From Bacteroidales bacterium (GTDB lineage Bacteria; Bacteroidota; Bacteroidia; Bacteroidales; Paludibacteraceae), in assembly GCA_012519425.1 (NCBI GenBank), contig JAAYQF010000022.1, positions 1 through 54,893 on the forward strand: a stretch of DNA of 54,893 bases. Direction: 5' to 3'. Positions 9,028 to 17,550 of the stretch are shown one piece after another. The notes beneath the pieces were generated by a model that made no database searches, was not told where the DNA came from, and saw only the letters and a program-made list of their open reading frames with translations. The translations under genes were made by a program, and so were the position numbers. Position 1 is the first letter of the stretch. Each line of letters starts with the position of its first letter.

Positions 9028-9900
9028 ATGAGTTTAAACATTATTGTACTTGCCAAGCAGGTGCCCGATACGCGTAATGTCGGAAAGGATGCTATGAAAG
9101 CCGACGGAACTGTCAACCGTGCTGCTTTACCTGCTATTTATAATCCGGAAGATTTGAACGCACTCGAACAGGCACTGCGTATCAAAGCTAAGTTTGAAGG
9201 TTCCAAAGTGCATGTGCTGACCATGGGTCCCGTACGTGCAGCCGAAATCATTCGTGAAAGCATGTACCGCGGTGCAGATGGCGGTTACCTGCTAAGCGGA
9301 CGTGAATTTGCCGGTTCTGACACCTTAGCAACTTCTTATGCTCTCGCTGCTGCCATTCGTAAAATCGGTGAAGTAGATCTGATCCTTTGCGGTCGCCAGG
9401 CAATTGATGGTGACACAGCACAGGTAGGACCACAGGTTGCAGAGAAATTGGGCTTGCCTCAGATTACTTATGCTGAAGAAATTCTTCACATCTCCAAATC
9501 TGAAGTAACGGTAAAAAGAAGGTTGGAAAAAGGGATTGAAACCGTAAAAGGTCCTCTGCCTATATTGATTACTGTCAATGGATCTGCTGCCGGTTGCCGT
9601 CCTCGCCATGCCAAACTTACTTTGAAATACAAAAACGCCAAAACGGTCAGTGAGCGTCAGACTTCTTCTGCAGACTACACAGAGCTTTTTGAGACACGTC
9701 CTTATCTCGATATACCGGAGTGGGGTGCTTGCGACATTGAACATGAACCTCAATGGCTCGGACTTACAGGTTCTCCTACCAAAGTAAAACAAATTGAGAG
9801 CGTGGTGTTTACAGCTAAGGAAAGCAAGCGTCTTACACCTGCTGATGATGAGATAGAGGATTTGATCAAGGAGTTGATTGTAAATCACACCATAGGGTAA
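9028..9900 (+). CDS. etfB: Electron transfer flavoprotein beta subunit
   Basis: The beta subunit of ETF, which carries electrons between an acyl-CoA dehydrogenase and a redox partner in the cytoplasm. 290 residues. It shows the ETF-beta start (IIVLAKQVPDTR), the AMP/FAD-contact stretch CGRQAIDGDTAQVGPQVAEKLG (about 122-143) and a GCRPRHAKLT region typical of the family. It is followed by etfA, an inserted small gene and an acyl-CoA dehydrogenase, all on the same strand, so the three likely form a redox unit. Whether this ETF is of the electron-bifurcating type cannot be decided by eye. Its stop is followed 2 bases later by element A copy 2. Confidence 0.93.
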   Translation: MSLNIIVLAKQVPDTRNVGKDAMKADGTVNRAALPAIYNPEDLNALEQALRIKAKFEGSKVHVLTMGPVRAAEIIRESMYRGADGGYLLSGREFAGSDTLATSYALAAAIRKIGEVDLILCGRQAIDGDTAQVGPQVAEKLGLPQITYAEEILHISKSEVTVKRRLEKGIETVKGPLPILITVNGSAAGCRPRHAKLTLKYKNAKTVSERQTSSADYTELFETRPYLDIPEWGACDIEHEPQWLGLTGSPTKVKQIESVVFTAKESKRLTPADDEIEDLIKELIVNHTIG

Positions 9901-9901
9901 A

Positions 9902-10062
9902 CGGTGTATTATAAGCGTCCAACTGCTGCGTTATTTTCGATATTCAGGCTCAGTCACGTACCTCAGTACGCTCCTTCGCCCTCAATCTTAGTGCCTTGCA
10001 TTTGAACACTTCTAAAACACCTTGTTGTTTACCAGCTGAAGATTAGTTTTAAAAACAGCCCA
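9902..10062 (+). repeat. Interspersed element A, copy 2 (uninterrupted)
   Basis: About 160 bases filling most of the etfB-etfA gap. It opens with GGTGTATTATAAG, 2 bases after the etfB stop, and its inner right end is CTTCTAAAACACC, the near-inverse of the left end. A small hairpin CGTAC-CTCA-GTACG lies in the middle. Similarity to copy 1 continues past ACACC through TTGTT to AGCC at about 10060. Both copies lie in the same orientation immediately behind a plus-strand gene. Confidence 0.7.
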
Positions 10063-10099
10063 AAAATGTAAATTATTTATAATCAATAAACACGAATTT

Positions 10100-11179
10100 A
10101 TGAGTAATAAAATTAATAATAACACAGAAAAACTGACATCCATTTTTTCAAAAAAACATGGAGGTAACATCTTTGTTTATCTCGAAATTGAAGACGGTGT
10201 AGTTGCAGACGTAAGCCTGGAGCTGCTTACCAAGGGTCGTACCCTGGCCGATAAACAGCGATGTAAATTAGAAGCTGTTGCTGTAGGTTATCAGCTTGAA
10301 AAAATAGGGGAGCAGGTGTTCCCATATGGAGTGGATACTTTGTACCTGGCCGACAACGAGCGCTTATCGCCTTATACTACACTACCCCACACCTCCATAC
10401 TTGTGAATCTTTTCAAAGAAGAAAAACCGCAAATTGCATTAATGGGTGCAACTTCCATAGGAAGGGATTTGGGACCGCGGGTTTCGTCGGCGTTATTTAG
10501 TGGCTTGACTGCCGATTGTACAGCTTTGGAAATTGGCACCTACGAAGATAAAAAAGAAAAAAAGGTTTACGAAGATTTGTTGTATCAAATTCGTCCTGCA
10601 TTTGGAGGTAATATCGTAGCAACCATTGTTAATCCCGACTGCCGCCCACAAATGGCAACGGTGCGCGAAGGGGTTATGAAAAAAGAGATACGTGATGAAA
10701 ATTATACAGGAAAGACCATTCGGCTGAATGTATCCAAATATGTTGATGATGCCGATTTTGTAATCGGAGTGATTGAGCGTCACATGGAGAAATCCAAGAT
10801 TAACCTCAAAGCTTCTCCCATCATTGTGGCAGGTGGTTACGGCATGGGCAGTGCCGAAAACTTCAATATGCTGTTCGATTTAGCTCGTGTGTTGGGTGGT
10901 GAAGTAGGTGCTTCACGCGCCGCTGTGGACGCGGGATTCTCCGAACATGCCCGTCAGATTGGACAAACCGGTACAACAGTTCGACCAAAACTCTACATTG
11001 CCTGCGGTATCTCCGGTCAAATACAACACATTGCCGGCATGCAGGAAAGCGCTATGATCATTGCTATCAATAATGATCCCCAGGCACCCATCAACACCAT
11101 TGCCGATTACGTCATTACCGGTGATGTGGCAGAGGTAGTGCCGAAGATGATTAAGTTTTATAAGAAGAATTCAAAATAA
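10100..11179 (+). CDS. etfA: Electron transfer flavoprotein alpha subunit
   Basis: The alpha subunit of ETF, 359 residues, which holds the FAD. The C-terminal FAD domain is clear: SPIIVAGGYGMGS (about 234-246), then GASRAAVDAG, then the signature YIACGISGQIQHIAGMQES (about 295-313) followed by AINNDPQAPI and DYVITGD. The N-terminal ~35 residues before the ETF domain proper are somewhat longer than usual. It partners with etfB upstream. Transcription into the acyl-CoA dehydrogenase must cross the inserted four-helix-bundle gene and its flanking repeats. Confidence 0.94.
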   Translation: MSNKINNNTEKLTSIFSKKHGGNIFVYLEIEDGVVADVSLELLTKGRTLADKQRCKLEAVAVGYQLEKIGEQVFPYGVDTLYLADNERLSPYTTLPHTSILVNLFKEEKPQIALMGATSIGRDLGPRVSSALFSGLTADCTALEIGTYEDKKEKKVYEDLLYQIRPAFGGNIVATIVNPDCRPQMATVREGVMKKEIRDENYTGKTIRLNVSKYVDDADFVIGVIERHMEKSKINLKASPIIVAGGYGMGSAENFNMLFDLARVLGGEVGASRAAVDAGFSEHARQIGQTGTTVRPKLYIACGISGQIQHIAGMQESAMIIAINNDPQAPINTIADYVITGDVAEVVPKMIKFYKKNSK

Positions 11180-11180
11180 A

Positions 11181-11229
11181 TTAGGGAAGTTAAGGAAGTT
11201 AGGGAAGTTAAGAGGAAGTTAGAAGTTAA
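11181..11229 (+). repeat. Left GAAGTTA-rich tract of the S23-protein element
   Basis: Five degenerate units of GGAAGTTA type begin 2 bases after the etfA stop. They are the inverse of the tract at 11621-11677 and could pair with it across the enclosed gene. Confidence 0.65.
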
Positions 11230-11250
11230 AAATTTAAAAAACTAGAAATT

Positions 11251-11625
11251 ATGGAGAAAACCTGTTCGTTTACAAATTTAAATATGTGGAAATTGGCTCA
11301 TGAACTTGTTTTGCAGACATATAAAATTACATCTACATATCCCAAAAGTGAGCTTTTCTGTCTTACATCTCAATTTAGAAGAGCTGTTGTATCCATTCCC
11401 GCTAATATAGCCGAAGGATATAAAAGATTAAGTAAAAATGAAAAACTTCGCTTTTTCAATGTTGCACAAGCGAGTTTGGAAGAATGTAGATATTATATAA
11501 TCTTATCAAAAGATTTACTTTATATTAATGATGAAATATTTGAAATCCAGATGGATCAACTTTTAAAAACAAGCAAATCTCTTAATAAGTACTGCGAGAA
11601 ACTCCTCTCAGACATTTATACCTAA
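11251..11625 (+). CDS. Four-helix-bundle protein of the S23 / 23S rRNA intervening-sequence family
   Basis: A 124-residue all-helical protein. It carries the family marks: an FxxLxxWKLAHELV-type first helix, the conserved FRRAVVSIPANIAEGYKR stretch (about 42-59), and a third helix with NVAQASLEECRYY. Relatives are encoded inside intervening sequences of bacterial 23S rRNA genes, occur singly in many Bacteroidota genomes, and are distantly related to the Avd protein of diversity-generating retroelements. Its biochemical role is not known to me. Here it sits between etfA and the acyl-CoA dehydrogenase, bordered by inverted GAAGTTA tracts, and by eye is more AT-rich than its neighbours, which suggests it arrived as a unit. 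No reverse transcriptase or variable repeat is nearby. Confidence 0.85.
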   Translation: MEKTCSFTNLNMWKLAHELVLQTYKITSTYPKSELFCLTSQFRRAVVSIPANIAEGYKRLSKNEKLRFFNVAQASLEECRYYIILSKDLLYINDEIFEIQMDQLLKTSKSLNKYCEKLLSDIYT

Positions 11626-11677
11626 CTTCCTAACTTCCCCTAACTTCTTTAACTTCTTTAACTTCCATAACTTCTAA
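11621..11677 (+). repeat. Right TAACTTC-rich tract of the S23-protein element
   Basis: Seven degenerate TAACTTCC/TAACTTCT units, inverse to the tract at 11181-11229. The stop codon of the S23-family gene lies inside the first unit. Together the tracts could form a long imperfect stem in RNA that loops out the gene. Confidence 0.65.
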
Positions 11678-11705
11678 AAATTAACAAATTATTAAACCCA
11701 AAAAT

Positions 11706-13412
11706 ATGAACTACTACAACAACAACCCGGCATTAAAATTCCAGCTTTCGCATCCTTTGATGCAGAAGATAGTTGCCTTAAAAGAACAGAACTTCAGCGA
11801 AAAAGATACATATGATTATGCGCCTCGTGATTTTGAGGATGCCATCGACAATTATGAGCGGGTGTTGGAAATCATCGGAGAAATCTGTCATGATATCATC
11901 GCTCCCAATGCTGAAAGCGTGGATCAGGAAGGACCACAGGTGATAAATAATCGTGTGCAGTATGCCCGGGGAACCCAAGAAAATCATGAAGCTTTAGTAC
12001 AAGCTGGTTTGTATGGGATTTCGCTGCCACGCAAATATGGCGGCTTGAACTTCCCCATTATACCTTATGTGATGGCAGGAGAAATGGTGTCGCGTGCTGA
12101 TGCCGGTTTTGCCAATATATGGGGCTTGCAGGATTGTGCCGAAACCATTAATGAATTTGCTGATGAAGATATCAAAGCTGAATTTCTGCCACGCGTTTGC
12201 CAGGGTGAAACTTGCTCCATGGACTTGACTGAACCTGATGCAGGTTCTGACTTGCAGGCTGTACGGCTCAAGGCTACCTACGATGAGCGCGAAGATATAT
12301 GGTACTTGAACGGTGTAAAGCGCTTTATCACCAACGGTGACGCGCATATCAAACTGGTGCTGGCCCGTTCGGAAGAAGGTTCTACCGATGGAAGAGGCTT
12401 GTCATATTTTGTGGCAGATAATAATTTTGATCATACCATCAAGGTACGTCGCATCGAAAACAAATTAGGTATTAAAGGTTCACCAACCTGCGAATTAGTA
12501 TTTACTAATACACCTGCAAAATTGGTTGGGACAAGACGATTGGGACTTATCAAATACGTTATGTCACTAATGAATGGAGCACGTTTAGGCGTTGGTGGAC
12601 AATCAGTTGGTGTTTCGCAAGCTGCCTATGAGGAAGCATTGGCATATGCCAGAGACAGAAAGCAATTCGGCAAAGCAATCATCGAATTTCCGGCCGTTTA
12701 TGAAATGTTGTCACTGATGAAGGCTAAATTAGAGGCTTCCCGCGCGTTACTATACGAAACATCCCGTTTTGTGGATGTGTACAAAGCATACGAAGCAATC
12801 GAGGCGACCCGTAAATTAACACCGGAAGAACGTGCTGATTACAAGGAATATCAAAAACTAGCAGATGCATTTACACCGGTTCTAAAAATGTTTTCCAGTG
12901 AATATGCCAACCAGAATGCCTACGACAGCATACAAATACATGGTGGCTCAGGTTTTATGAAAGATTATGCCTGCGAACGTATTTATCGCGATGCCCGTAT
13001 TCTGACCATTTATGAAGGAACTTCTCAGTTGCAGACAGTAGCAGCCATCCGCCATGTCACCACCGGCAACTACCTCAGACAAATCAGAAATTACGAAGTT
13101 CAGCCGATCAATCCGGAGTTCCATTCCCTGCGGGAAAAGTTGATTGCCATGACCGATTTATATGAAGCAGCAACAAACAGGGTATTAGATGCTAAAAATC
13201 CGGAGTACACTGATTTCCAAGCTCGCCGTTTAGTTGAGATGGCCGGTCATATCATCATGACCTACCTGCTTATCATAGATGCCAGCCGCGACGACATGTT
13301 CCGAAAATCAGCCGAGATATATCAAAAATTTGCTGAGACAGAAGTCAGGAAGCACGCTACTTTCATTGAGGATTTTGAAATAGAGCAAATAGATAAATAC
13401 AAGATCGGATAA
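11706..13412 (+). CDS. Acyl-CoA dehydrogenase, long form
   Basis: An FAD flavoenzyme that oxidises (or, with suitable ETF, reduces) an acyl-CoA at the alpha-beta bond, passing electrons to ETF encoded just upstream. 568 residues, about 180 more than the classical short-chain enzymes, the extra being mostly C-terminal as in Bacteroidales homologues. Seen: the signature MDLTEPDAGSD (about 174-184), the GVGGQSVGVSQAAYEEALAY helix, YARDRKQFGKAI, QIHGGSGFMKDY, and the catalytic glutamate Glu437 in YEGTSQLQ. The substrate cannot be read from the sequence; butyryl- or branched-chain acyl-CoA would fit an anaerobic amino-acid fermenter. Confidence 0.92.
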   Translation: MNYYNNNPALKFQLSHPLMQKIVALKEQNFSEKDTYDYAPRDFEDAIDNYERVLEIIGEICHDIIAPNAESVDQEGPQVINNRVQYARGTQENHEALVQAGLYGISLPRKYGGLNFPIIPYVMAGEMVSRADAGFANIWGLQDCAETINEFADEDIKAEFLPRVCQGETCSMDLTEPDAGSDLQAVRLKATYDEREDIWYLNGVKRFITNGDAHIKLVLARSEEGSTDGRGLSYFVADNNFDHTIKVRRIENKLGIKGSPTCELVFTNTPAKLVGTRRLGLIKYVMSLMNGARLGVGGQSVGVSQAAYEEALAYARDRKQFGKAIIEFPAVYEMLSLMKAKLEASRALLYETSRFVDVYKAYEAIEATRKLTPEERADYKEYQKLADAFTPVLKMFSSEYANQNAYDSIQIHGGSGFMKDYACERIYRDARILTIYEGTSQLQTVAAIRHVTTGNYLRQIRNYEVQPINPEFHSLREKLIAMTDLYEAATNRVLDAKNPEYTDFQARRLVEMAGHIIMTYLLIIDASRDDMFRKSAEIYQKFAETEVRKHATFIEDFEIEQIDKYKIG

Positions 13413-13454
13413 TAACTGCCTGATTGCAAAAAACACCTTTTCAAAAAAAAGAAG

Positions 13455-13462
13455 TATCTTTG
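13455..13462 (+). promoter_or_regulatory. -7 element of the spt promoter
   Basis: TATCTTTG matches TAnnTTTG, 32 bases before the spt ATG. The nearest upstream TTG is too far (28 bases), so the -33 box is unclear. Confidence 0.5.
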
Positions 13463-13493
13463 CAGCCGAATTTTAATTTCTCATTGATATATT

Positions 13494-14678
13494 ATGAGTC
13501 AATTAAGTAAAATTTTGGGGCAATATGATGCTCCTCAACAAGCTATGGCTCAAGGCGTTTATCCTTACTTTCGCCCTATTGAGTCTGATCAGGATACCGT
13601 GGTAAGCATCAACGGCAAACAGGTTTTGATGTTCGGGTCCAACAGTTATTTGGGACTTACCAACCATCCACGCTTAAAAGAAGCAGCCATTAAAGCCGTT
13701 GAAAAATATGGTACCGGCTGTGCCGGATCACGATTTCTAAACGGAACTTTAGACATTCACATAGAATTGGAAGATCGTCTGGCTCAATTAGTCGGAAAAG
13801 AAGCTGCTTTGGTTTATGCCACAGGTTTTTCCGTGAATGCCGGTGTGATCCCCTGCCTCACGGGGCGTGAAGATTATCTGCTCTTCGATGATTCCGATCA
13901 CGCTTCTATCATTGAAGGGAAAAGATTATCCTTTTCGAAACAATTGAAATTCCGACACAACGACATGGATCACCTGGAACGCTTGCTCAAAAAATGCGAA
14001 CCGGATAAGACGAAAGTTATTGTTGTGGATGGGGTTTTCAGTATGGAAGGAGATGTTGTAAAACTGCCTGAGATAGTAGCTTTATCAAAAAAGTACAATG
14101 CTTCCATCATGGTGGATGAAGCCCATTCCCTCGGTGTTTTTGGCAAAACTGGGGCAGGTGTATGCGAACACTTCGGCGTTGTCGACGATGTGGACCTGAT
14201 CATGGGTACCTTCAGCAAATCCCTGGGAACCATCGGCGGATTTATAGCTGCGGATGAAAATATCATCAATTTTTTAAAACATCATTCACGAACGCTAATA
14301 TTCAGTGCATCCATCACTCCTGCTTCCACAGCTTGCGTGATAGAAGCGCTCAACGTGATGGAAGAAGAAAGTTGGCGACAGGAGAAGCTTTGGGAAAATA
14401 CTGAGAGAGCCAAATCGCAATTCGTAGAGCTGGGGTTTGACACAGGAGTTTCAGAAACACCTATCATTCCCTTGTATGTACGTGATAACACCAAAACGTT
14501 TATGCTGACGAAAATGCTGATGGAGGATGGCGTGTTTATCAACCCGGTAGTATCGCCGGCAGTCCGCTCTGAAGACACTTTGATCCGTTACTCCTTGATG
14601 GCGACGCATACCTTCGAGCAGATTGATGAATCTGTGGAAAAAATTGCAAAGGCAGCAAGGGCATTGGGGGTTATTTAA
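13494..14678 (+). CDS. spt: Serine palmitoyltransferase (sphingolipid biosynthesis)
   Basis: A PLP-dependent alpha-oxoamine synthase that condenses serine with a fatty acyl-CoA to 3-ketosphinganine, the first step of the sphingolipids found in Bacteroidales membranes. 394 residues. Seen: MFGSNSYLGL (46-55), GTGCAGSRFLNGT (73-85), DDSDHASIIEG (132-142), VDEAHSLGVFG (207-217) and the PLP lysine Lys242 in GTFSKSLG. The whole protein, from the AMAQGVYPYFR start to the ATHTFEQID end, recalls the characterised Bacteroides enzyme rather than KBL or BioF, which are close relatives. Single-gene unit closed by a strong terminator. Confidence 0.92.
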   Translation: MSQLSKILGQYDAPQQAMAQGVYPYFRPIESDQDTVVSINGKQVLMFGSNSYLGLTNHPRLKEAAIKAVEKYGTGCAGSRFLNGTLDIHIELEDRLAQLVGKEAALVYATGFSVNAGVIPCLTGREDYLLFDDSDHASIIEGKRLSFSKQLKFRHNDMDHLERLLKKCEPDKTKVIVVDGVFSMEGDVVKLPEIVALSKKYNASIMVDEAHSLGVFGKTGAGVCEHFGVVDDVDLIMGTFSKSLGTIGGFIAADENIINFLKHHSRTLIFSASITPASTACVIEALNVMEEESWRQEKLWENTERAKSQFVELGFDTGVSETPIIPLYVRDNTKTFMLTKMLMEDGVFINPVVSPAVRSEDTLIRYSLMATHTFEQIDESVEKIAKAARALGVI

Positions 14679-14713
14679 GACGCTGCCAGGTTTAAGAACT
14701 TCGTTAAATTTAA

Positions 14714-14764
14714 AAACAATCAAGCCAACTATCTCACAATGATTTAGTTGGCTTGATTTTAATT
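14714..14764. terminator. Bidirectional terminator between spt and the GLUG protein gene
   Basis: A perfect 14-pair stem AATCAAGCCAACTA / TAGTTGGCTTGATT around a 13-base loop, with T-rich sequence on the right and A-rich on the left. It serves the two convergent genes. Confidence 0.8.
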
Positions 14765-14807
14765 CGTTAATGGATATTCCTAATGAATATTCCTCCTTAG
14801 AACAATT

Positions 14808-16040
14808 TTAGAAAACTTGAACTTTCCGAACAAATTTTTGAGACCCATTGGTAAGTTTGATGATATACAGTCCCGGATCCAAACGAATGTGTTCAGCACT
14901 TTTAAGGCTTTTATTGATGATTTCCACCCCTGTCATGGTGTAAATAGAGATAGAGATATGCTCAAACTTATCTGACGAGACAGAAATTCCATGATTTACT
15001 TTACTAATTTGAAAGTCAAGCCCTTCGTTATCAATTAATCCACTAACAATTGTATTCTCCCAAGTCAAAATAGGATAGCCTCCATTTATATTTTTACTGT
15101 CTGATTCATAAGCATCTCCTAATTCAACAGCAGCTGCTTTCATACCGGCAGTTGTTTTCTGGGTAACTGATACGGTTTTATTATTGGTGTCAGTATAAGA
15201 ATCTACTCCGTAAGCACTCTCTTCCTTTCCTATTCCCAAGAATCCTGAGGCAGAATTGACATCAAAATCATAGTAATTATTTGCTACAACTGAAGAGGCA
15301 TTGAGTGCATCAGGAAAAGCACCCACAAGCGAACCCACAAATCCTGCAGTAGTGTTGCCAACAATTGAGCCTGCATTGTAGCTATTGGAGAGGTCGCATA
15401 GTTGCCAAAAATACCTTCCTACTACTCCGCCAACGGAAACAGTTGTTCCTGTAATTGCACCCCTATTATAACAATTGGATACGGTACCACCAGACAACTG
15501 TCCCACAATACCTCCTACGTAAGATTTACCGGAAATTGTGGCTTTATTATAGCATTTATCTATAGTTCCTCCTTCATTAACTGAACCTGCGATACCTCCA
15601 ATAAAGTCGTTGGTTGTTCCTCCGGTTACGGTACCGCTCTCAATGCCTAAATTTTTAACTGTACCGGTACCGTTTACTTGCTGAAATAATCCTGTTCCGT
15701 TATCATTTGTCGCAGTAACATTAAGACCCATGATTTTGTGTCCGTTTCCATCATAATTTCCGATAAAAATATAAATTGGTGTCCAAGCGTAATTTTTTAA
15801 ATCAATGTCTGTGGTGAGTTTAAAATACTTATTAAGATAAGTTCCAAATCCGGTTCTTGCTTCATCACTTGCCATATATGCGAAGTTAGCTGCTGATTCA
15901 ATCAAATAAGGGTTTGCCGCAGTGCCATCGCCATTTTGCCATACTGTGCGGGTTGTTCCATCCCAATCGCTGGTTGCTGATTTCACGTACAATGTGCTTG
16001 TTACCAGCACAAAACATAATAGTAGTAATTTTGTTTTCAT
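14808..16040 (-). CDS. Secreted GLUG-repeat protein with T9SS sorting domain (paralogue 1)
   Basis: A 410-residue exported protein. Residues 1-22 are a Sec signal peptide. Residues ~24-105 are a module shared with three other proteins of this locus (GDGTAANPYLIES, then TTDIDL, then WTPIYIFIGNYDGNGHKI). Residues ~120-255 are GLUG-type repeats (GGIAGSVNEGG, YVGGIVGQLSGG, VSVGGVVGRYFW), likely a right-handed beta-helix surface. The last ~75 residues form a T9SS type A sorting domain with ISIYTMTGVEI and a final PGLYIIKLTN..KVQVF, so the protein should cross the outer membrane through T9SS and be anchored or released. Nearly duplicated by the next gene upstream. A role in glycan binding is inferred from the adjacent regulator and SusCD operon. 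Confidence 0.85.
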   Translation of the reverse strand: MKTKLLLLCFVLVTSTLYVKSATSDWDGTTRTVWQNGDGTAANPYLIESAANFAYMASDEARTGFGTYLNKYFKLTTDIDLKNYAWTPIYIFIGNYDGNGHKIMGLNVTATNDNGTGLFQQVNGTGTVKNLGIESGTVTGGTTNDFIGGIAGSVNEGGTIDKCYNKATISGKSYVGGIVGQLSGGTVSNCYNRGAITGTTVSVGGVVGRYFWQLCDLSNSYNAGSIVGNTTAGFVGSLVGAFPDALNASSVVANNYYDFDVNSASGFLGIGKEESAYGVDSYTDTNNKTVSVTQKTTAGMKAAAVELGDAYESDSKNINGGYPILTWENTIVSGLIDNEGLDFQISKVNHGISVSSDKFEHISISIYTMTGVEIINKSLKSAEHIRLDPGLYIIKLTNGSQKFVRKVQVF

Positions 16041-16085
16041 AAATAATAATTTTTAAAATTAAACTTAGAAAATTAATTGACATCA

Positions 16086-16093
16086 CAAATATA
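16086..16093 (-). promoter_or_regulatory. -7 element of the GLUG paralogue 1 promoter
   Basis: TATATTTG on the minus strand (16093-16086), 46 bases before the ATG at 16040. No TTG at -33, which fits a promoter needing an activator. Confidence 0.4.
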
Positions 16094-16115
16094 TATATAT
16101 ATTATTCTTTTTAGA

Positions 16116-16160
16116 TATGTTATTCAATCATACGAAATTTGTCCTGATTTATCCGAAAAT
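16116..16160 (-). promoter_or_regulatory. Candidate operator of the hybrid regulator, site 1
   Basis: On the minus strand ATTTTCGGATAAATCAGGA (16160-16142) is followed by AATTTCGTATGATTG and AACATA. This is near-identical in order and spacing to site 2 ahead of the paralogous gene, and shares TTTCGGAT with site 3. It lies upstream of the -7 element of paralogue 1. Confidence 0.45.
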
Positions 16161-16178
16161 AAAACTAAGCGTAGGTTT

Positions 16179-17426
16179 TTAAAAAACTTGTATTTTCTGA
16201 ACAAATTTTTGAGACCCACGGGTAAGTTTTATGATATATATTCCCGATGTCAAACGAATGTATTCAGCATTTTTAAGGCTTTTAGTGATGATTTCTACCC
16301 CTGTAATGCTGTAAACAGACAATGTAATATGCTCAAAATCATCAGCAGATATGGATATTCCATTATTTACTTTAGTAATTTGAAAATCAACAAATTTGTT
16401 GTAGACTAACCCGGTAGGGGGCAGGTTTTCCCAAGTCAATACAGGATAACCACCATTTATATTTTTACTGTCTGATTCATACGCGCTTCCTAAGTCCGTG
16501 ATCATATCGGTCGATTTCATCTGCGCTGTTGACCGTTGCGTTACACTTACAGTCTTTGGTGGTACTCCATCTTCAGTAGAACCGGGTGAGTTGAAGACAT
16601 CTACCCCTGTCGCACTTCCTTCTACACCTATTCCCAGCAAACTACTGTCGTAATTCACATCAAAATCGTAATAATTGTTAGAAACGACTGACGCAGGTTT
16701 GAGTGCGTCTGCAAAAGTTCCGACAACCGAACCCACATATCCAATAGCGGGATTTCCGACAATTACACCTGCATTGTAACTATTAGAGAGGCTGCATTGT
16801 TGCCAAAAATACCTGCCTACTACTCCACCAACAGATGCATTTCCGGTAATTGTACCCTTATTGTAGCTGTTGGACACGGTACCTCCGGATAATTGTCCCA
16901 CAATTCCGCCTACCATTTGCGTACCGGAGATTGTGGCTTTATTGTAACATTTATCTATAGTTCCGCCCTCATTAACTGCTCCTGCAATGCCCCCTACAAA
17001 CTTCAACCCGTCGATATTACCACTCTCAACGCCTAAATTTTTCACCATACCGGATCCGTTTACTTGCCTGAACAATCCTGTCCCTTCATCATCTGTCCCT
17101 ATCATTTTAAGTCCCATGATTTTGTGTCCGTTTCCATCAAAATTTCCAATAAAAATGTTGATAGGAGTCCACAAATGATCATTTAAGTCAATGTCGGTGG
17201 TAAGCTTAAAATGGAGATTAAGATAAGTCCCAAATCCTTCTCTTGCCGCGTCACTTGCCATATATGCCAAGTTAGCCGCCGATTCGATTAAAACAGGGTC
17301 TTCCTGAGTTCCTTCGCCACCTGCCCAAACTGTGCGGGTGATGCCATCCCATTTGCTGGTTGCTGATTGTACAGCATAAATGCTTGCTACCAGCACAAAA
17401 ACCAATAAAAGTAATTTTGTCTTCAT
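16179..17426 (-). CDS. Secreted GLUG-repeat protein with T9SS sorting domain (paralogue 2)
   Basis: A 415-residue paralogue of the protein at 14808-16040, with the same four parts in the same order: signal peptide (MKTKLLLLVFVLVASIYAVQS), shared N-terminal module (GEGTQEDPVLIES, DGNGHKIMGL), GLUG repeats (about 115-255, with FVGGIAGAVNEGG and MVGGIVGQLSGG) and a T9SS type A sorting domain ending SQKFVQKIQVF. The differences are mainly in the variable segment before the sorting domain (around 270-310). The pair arose by tandem duplication and each has its own upstream region, so they are probably transcribed separately. Its leader contains palindromic element C copy 3. Confidence 0.85.
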   Translation of the reverse strand: MKTKLLLLVFVLVASIYAVQSATSKWDGITRTVWAGGEGTQEDPVLIESAANLAYMASDAAREGFGTYLNLHFKLTTDIDLNDHLWTPINIFIGNFDGNGHKIMGLKMIGTDDEGTGLFRQVNGSGMVKNLGVESGNIDGLKFVGGIAGAVNEGGTIDKCYNKATISGTQMVGGIVGQLSGGTVSNSYNKGTITGNASVGGVVGRYFWQQCSLSNSYNAGVIVGNPAIGYVGSVVGTFADALKPASVVSNNYYDFDVNYDSSLLGIGVEGSATGVDVFNSPGSTEDGVPPKTVSVTQRSTAQMKSTDMITDLGSAYESDSKNINGGYPVLTWENLPPTGLVYNKFVDFQITKVNNGISISADDFEHITLSVYSITGVEIITKSLKNAEYIRLTSGIYIIKLTRGSQKFVQKIQVF

Positions 17427-17449
17427 GTGTTTAGTTTTTTAAAATTGTG

Positions 17450-17510
17450 GTATTGAACGCTCGATGAACTCATTGAGTCATTTTCAAAAACAGTTGATCA
17501 ATCTCATATG
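17450..17510. repeat. Palindromic element C, copy 3 (shortened)
   Basis: The plus strand begins GTATTGAACGCTCGATGAAC and continues TCATTGAGTCATT. This aligns with element C copy 2 (GTATGGAACTCTCGATGAAC..AATTTAATCAT) over about 32 bases with five differences. The other arm is decayed (GATCAATCTCATATG). It lies 24 bases upstream of the start of GLUG paralogue 2. Confidence 0.5.
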
Positions 17511-17513
17511 CCC

Positions 17514-17521
17514 CAAAATTA
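17514..17521 (-). promoter_or_regulatory. -7 element of the GLUG paralogue 2 promoter
   Basis: TAATTTTG on the minus strand (17521-17514), 88 bases before the ATG at 17426, without an evident -33 TTG. Element C copy 3 lies between it and the gene. Confidence 0.35.
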
Positions 17522-17550
17522 CTTCATCAATATTTCAATATGTTGCGCAA

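Noticed and set aside
11181-11677. S23-family gene as an Avd of a diversity-generating retroelement
   Set aside because: No reverse transcriptase, template repeat or variable repeat is present anywhere near; only the fold family is shared.
12065-12347. Minus-strand frames opposite the acyl-CoA dehydrogenase, and similar long antisense frames opposite other genes
   Set aside because: They mirror the codon pattern of clearly real genes on the other strand and match no family.
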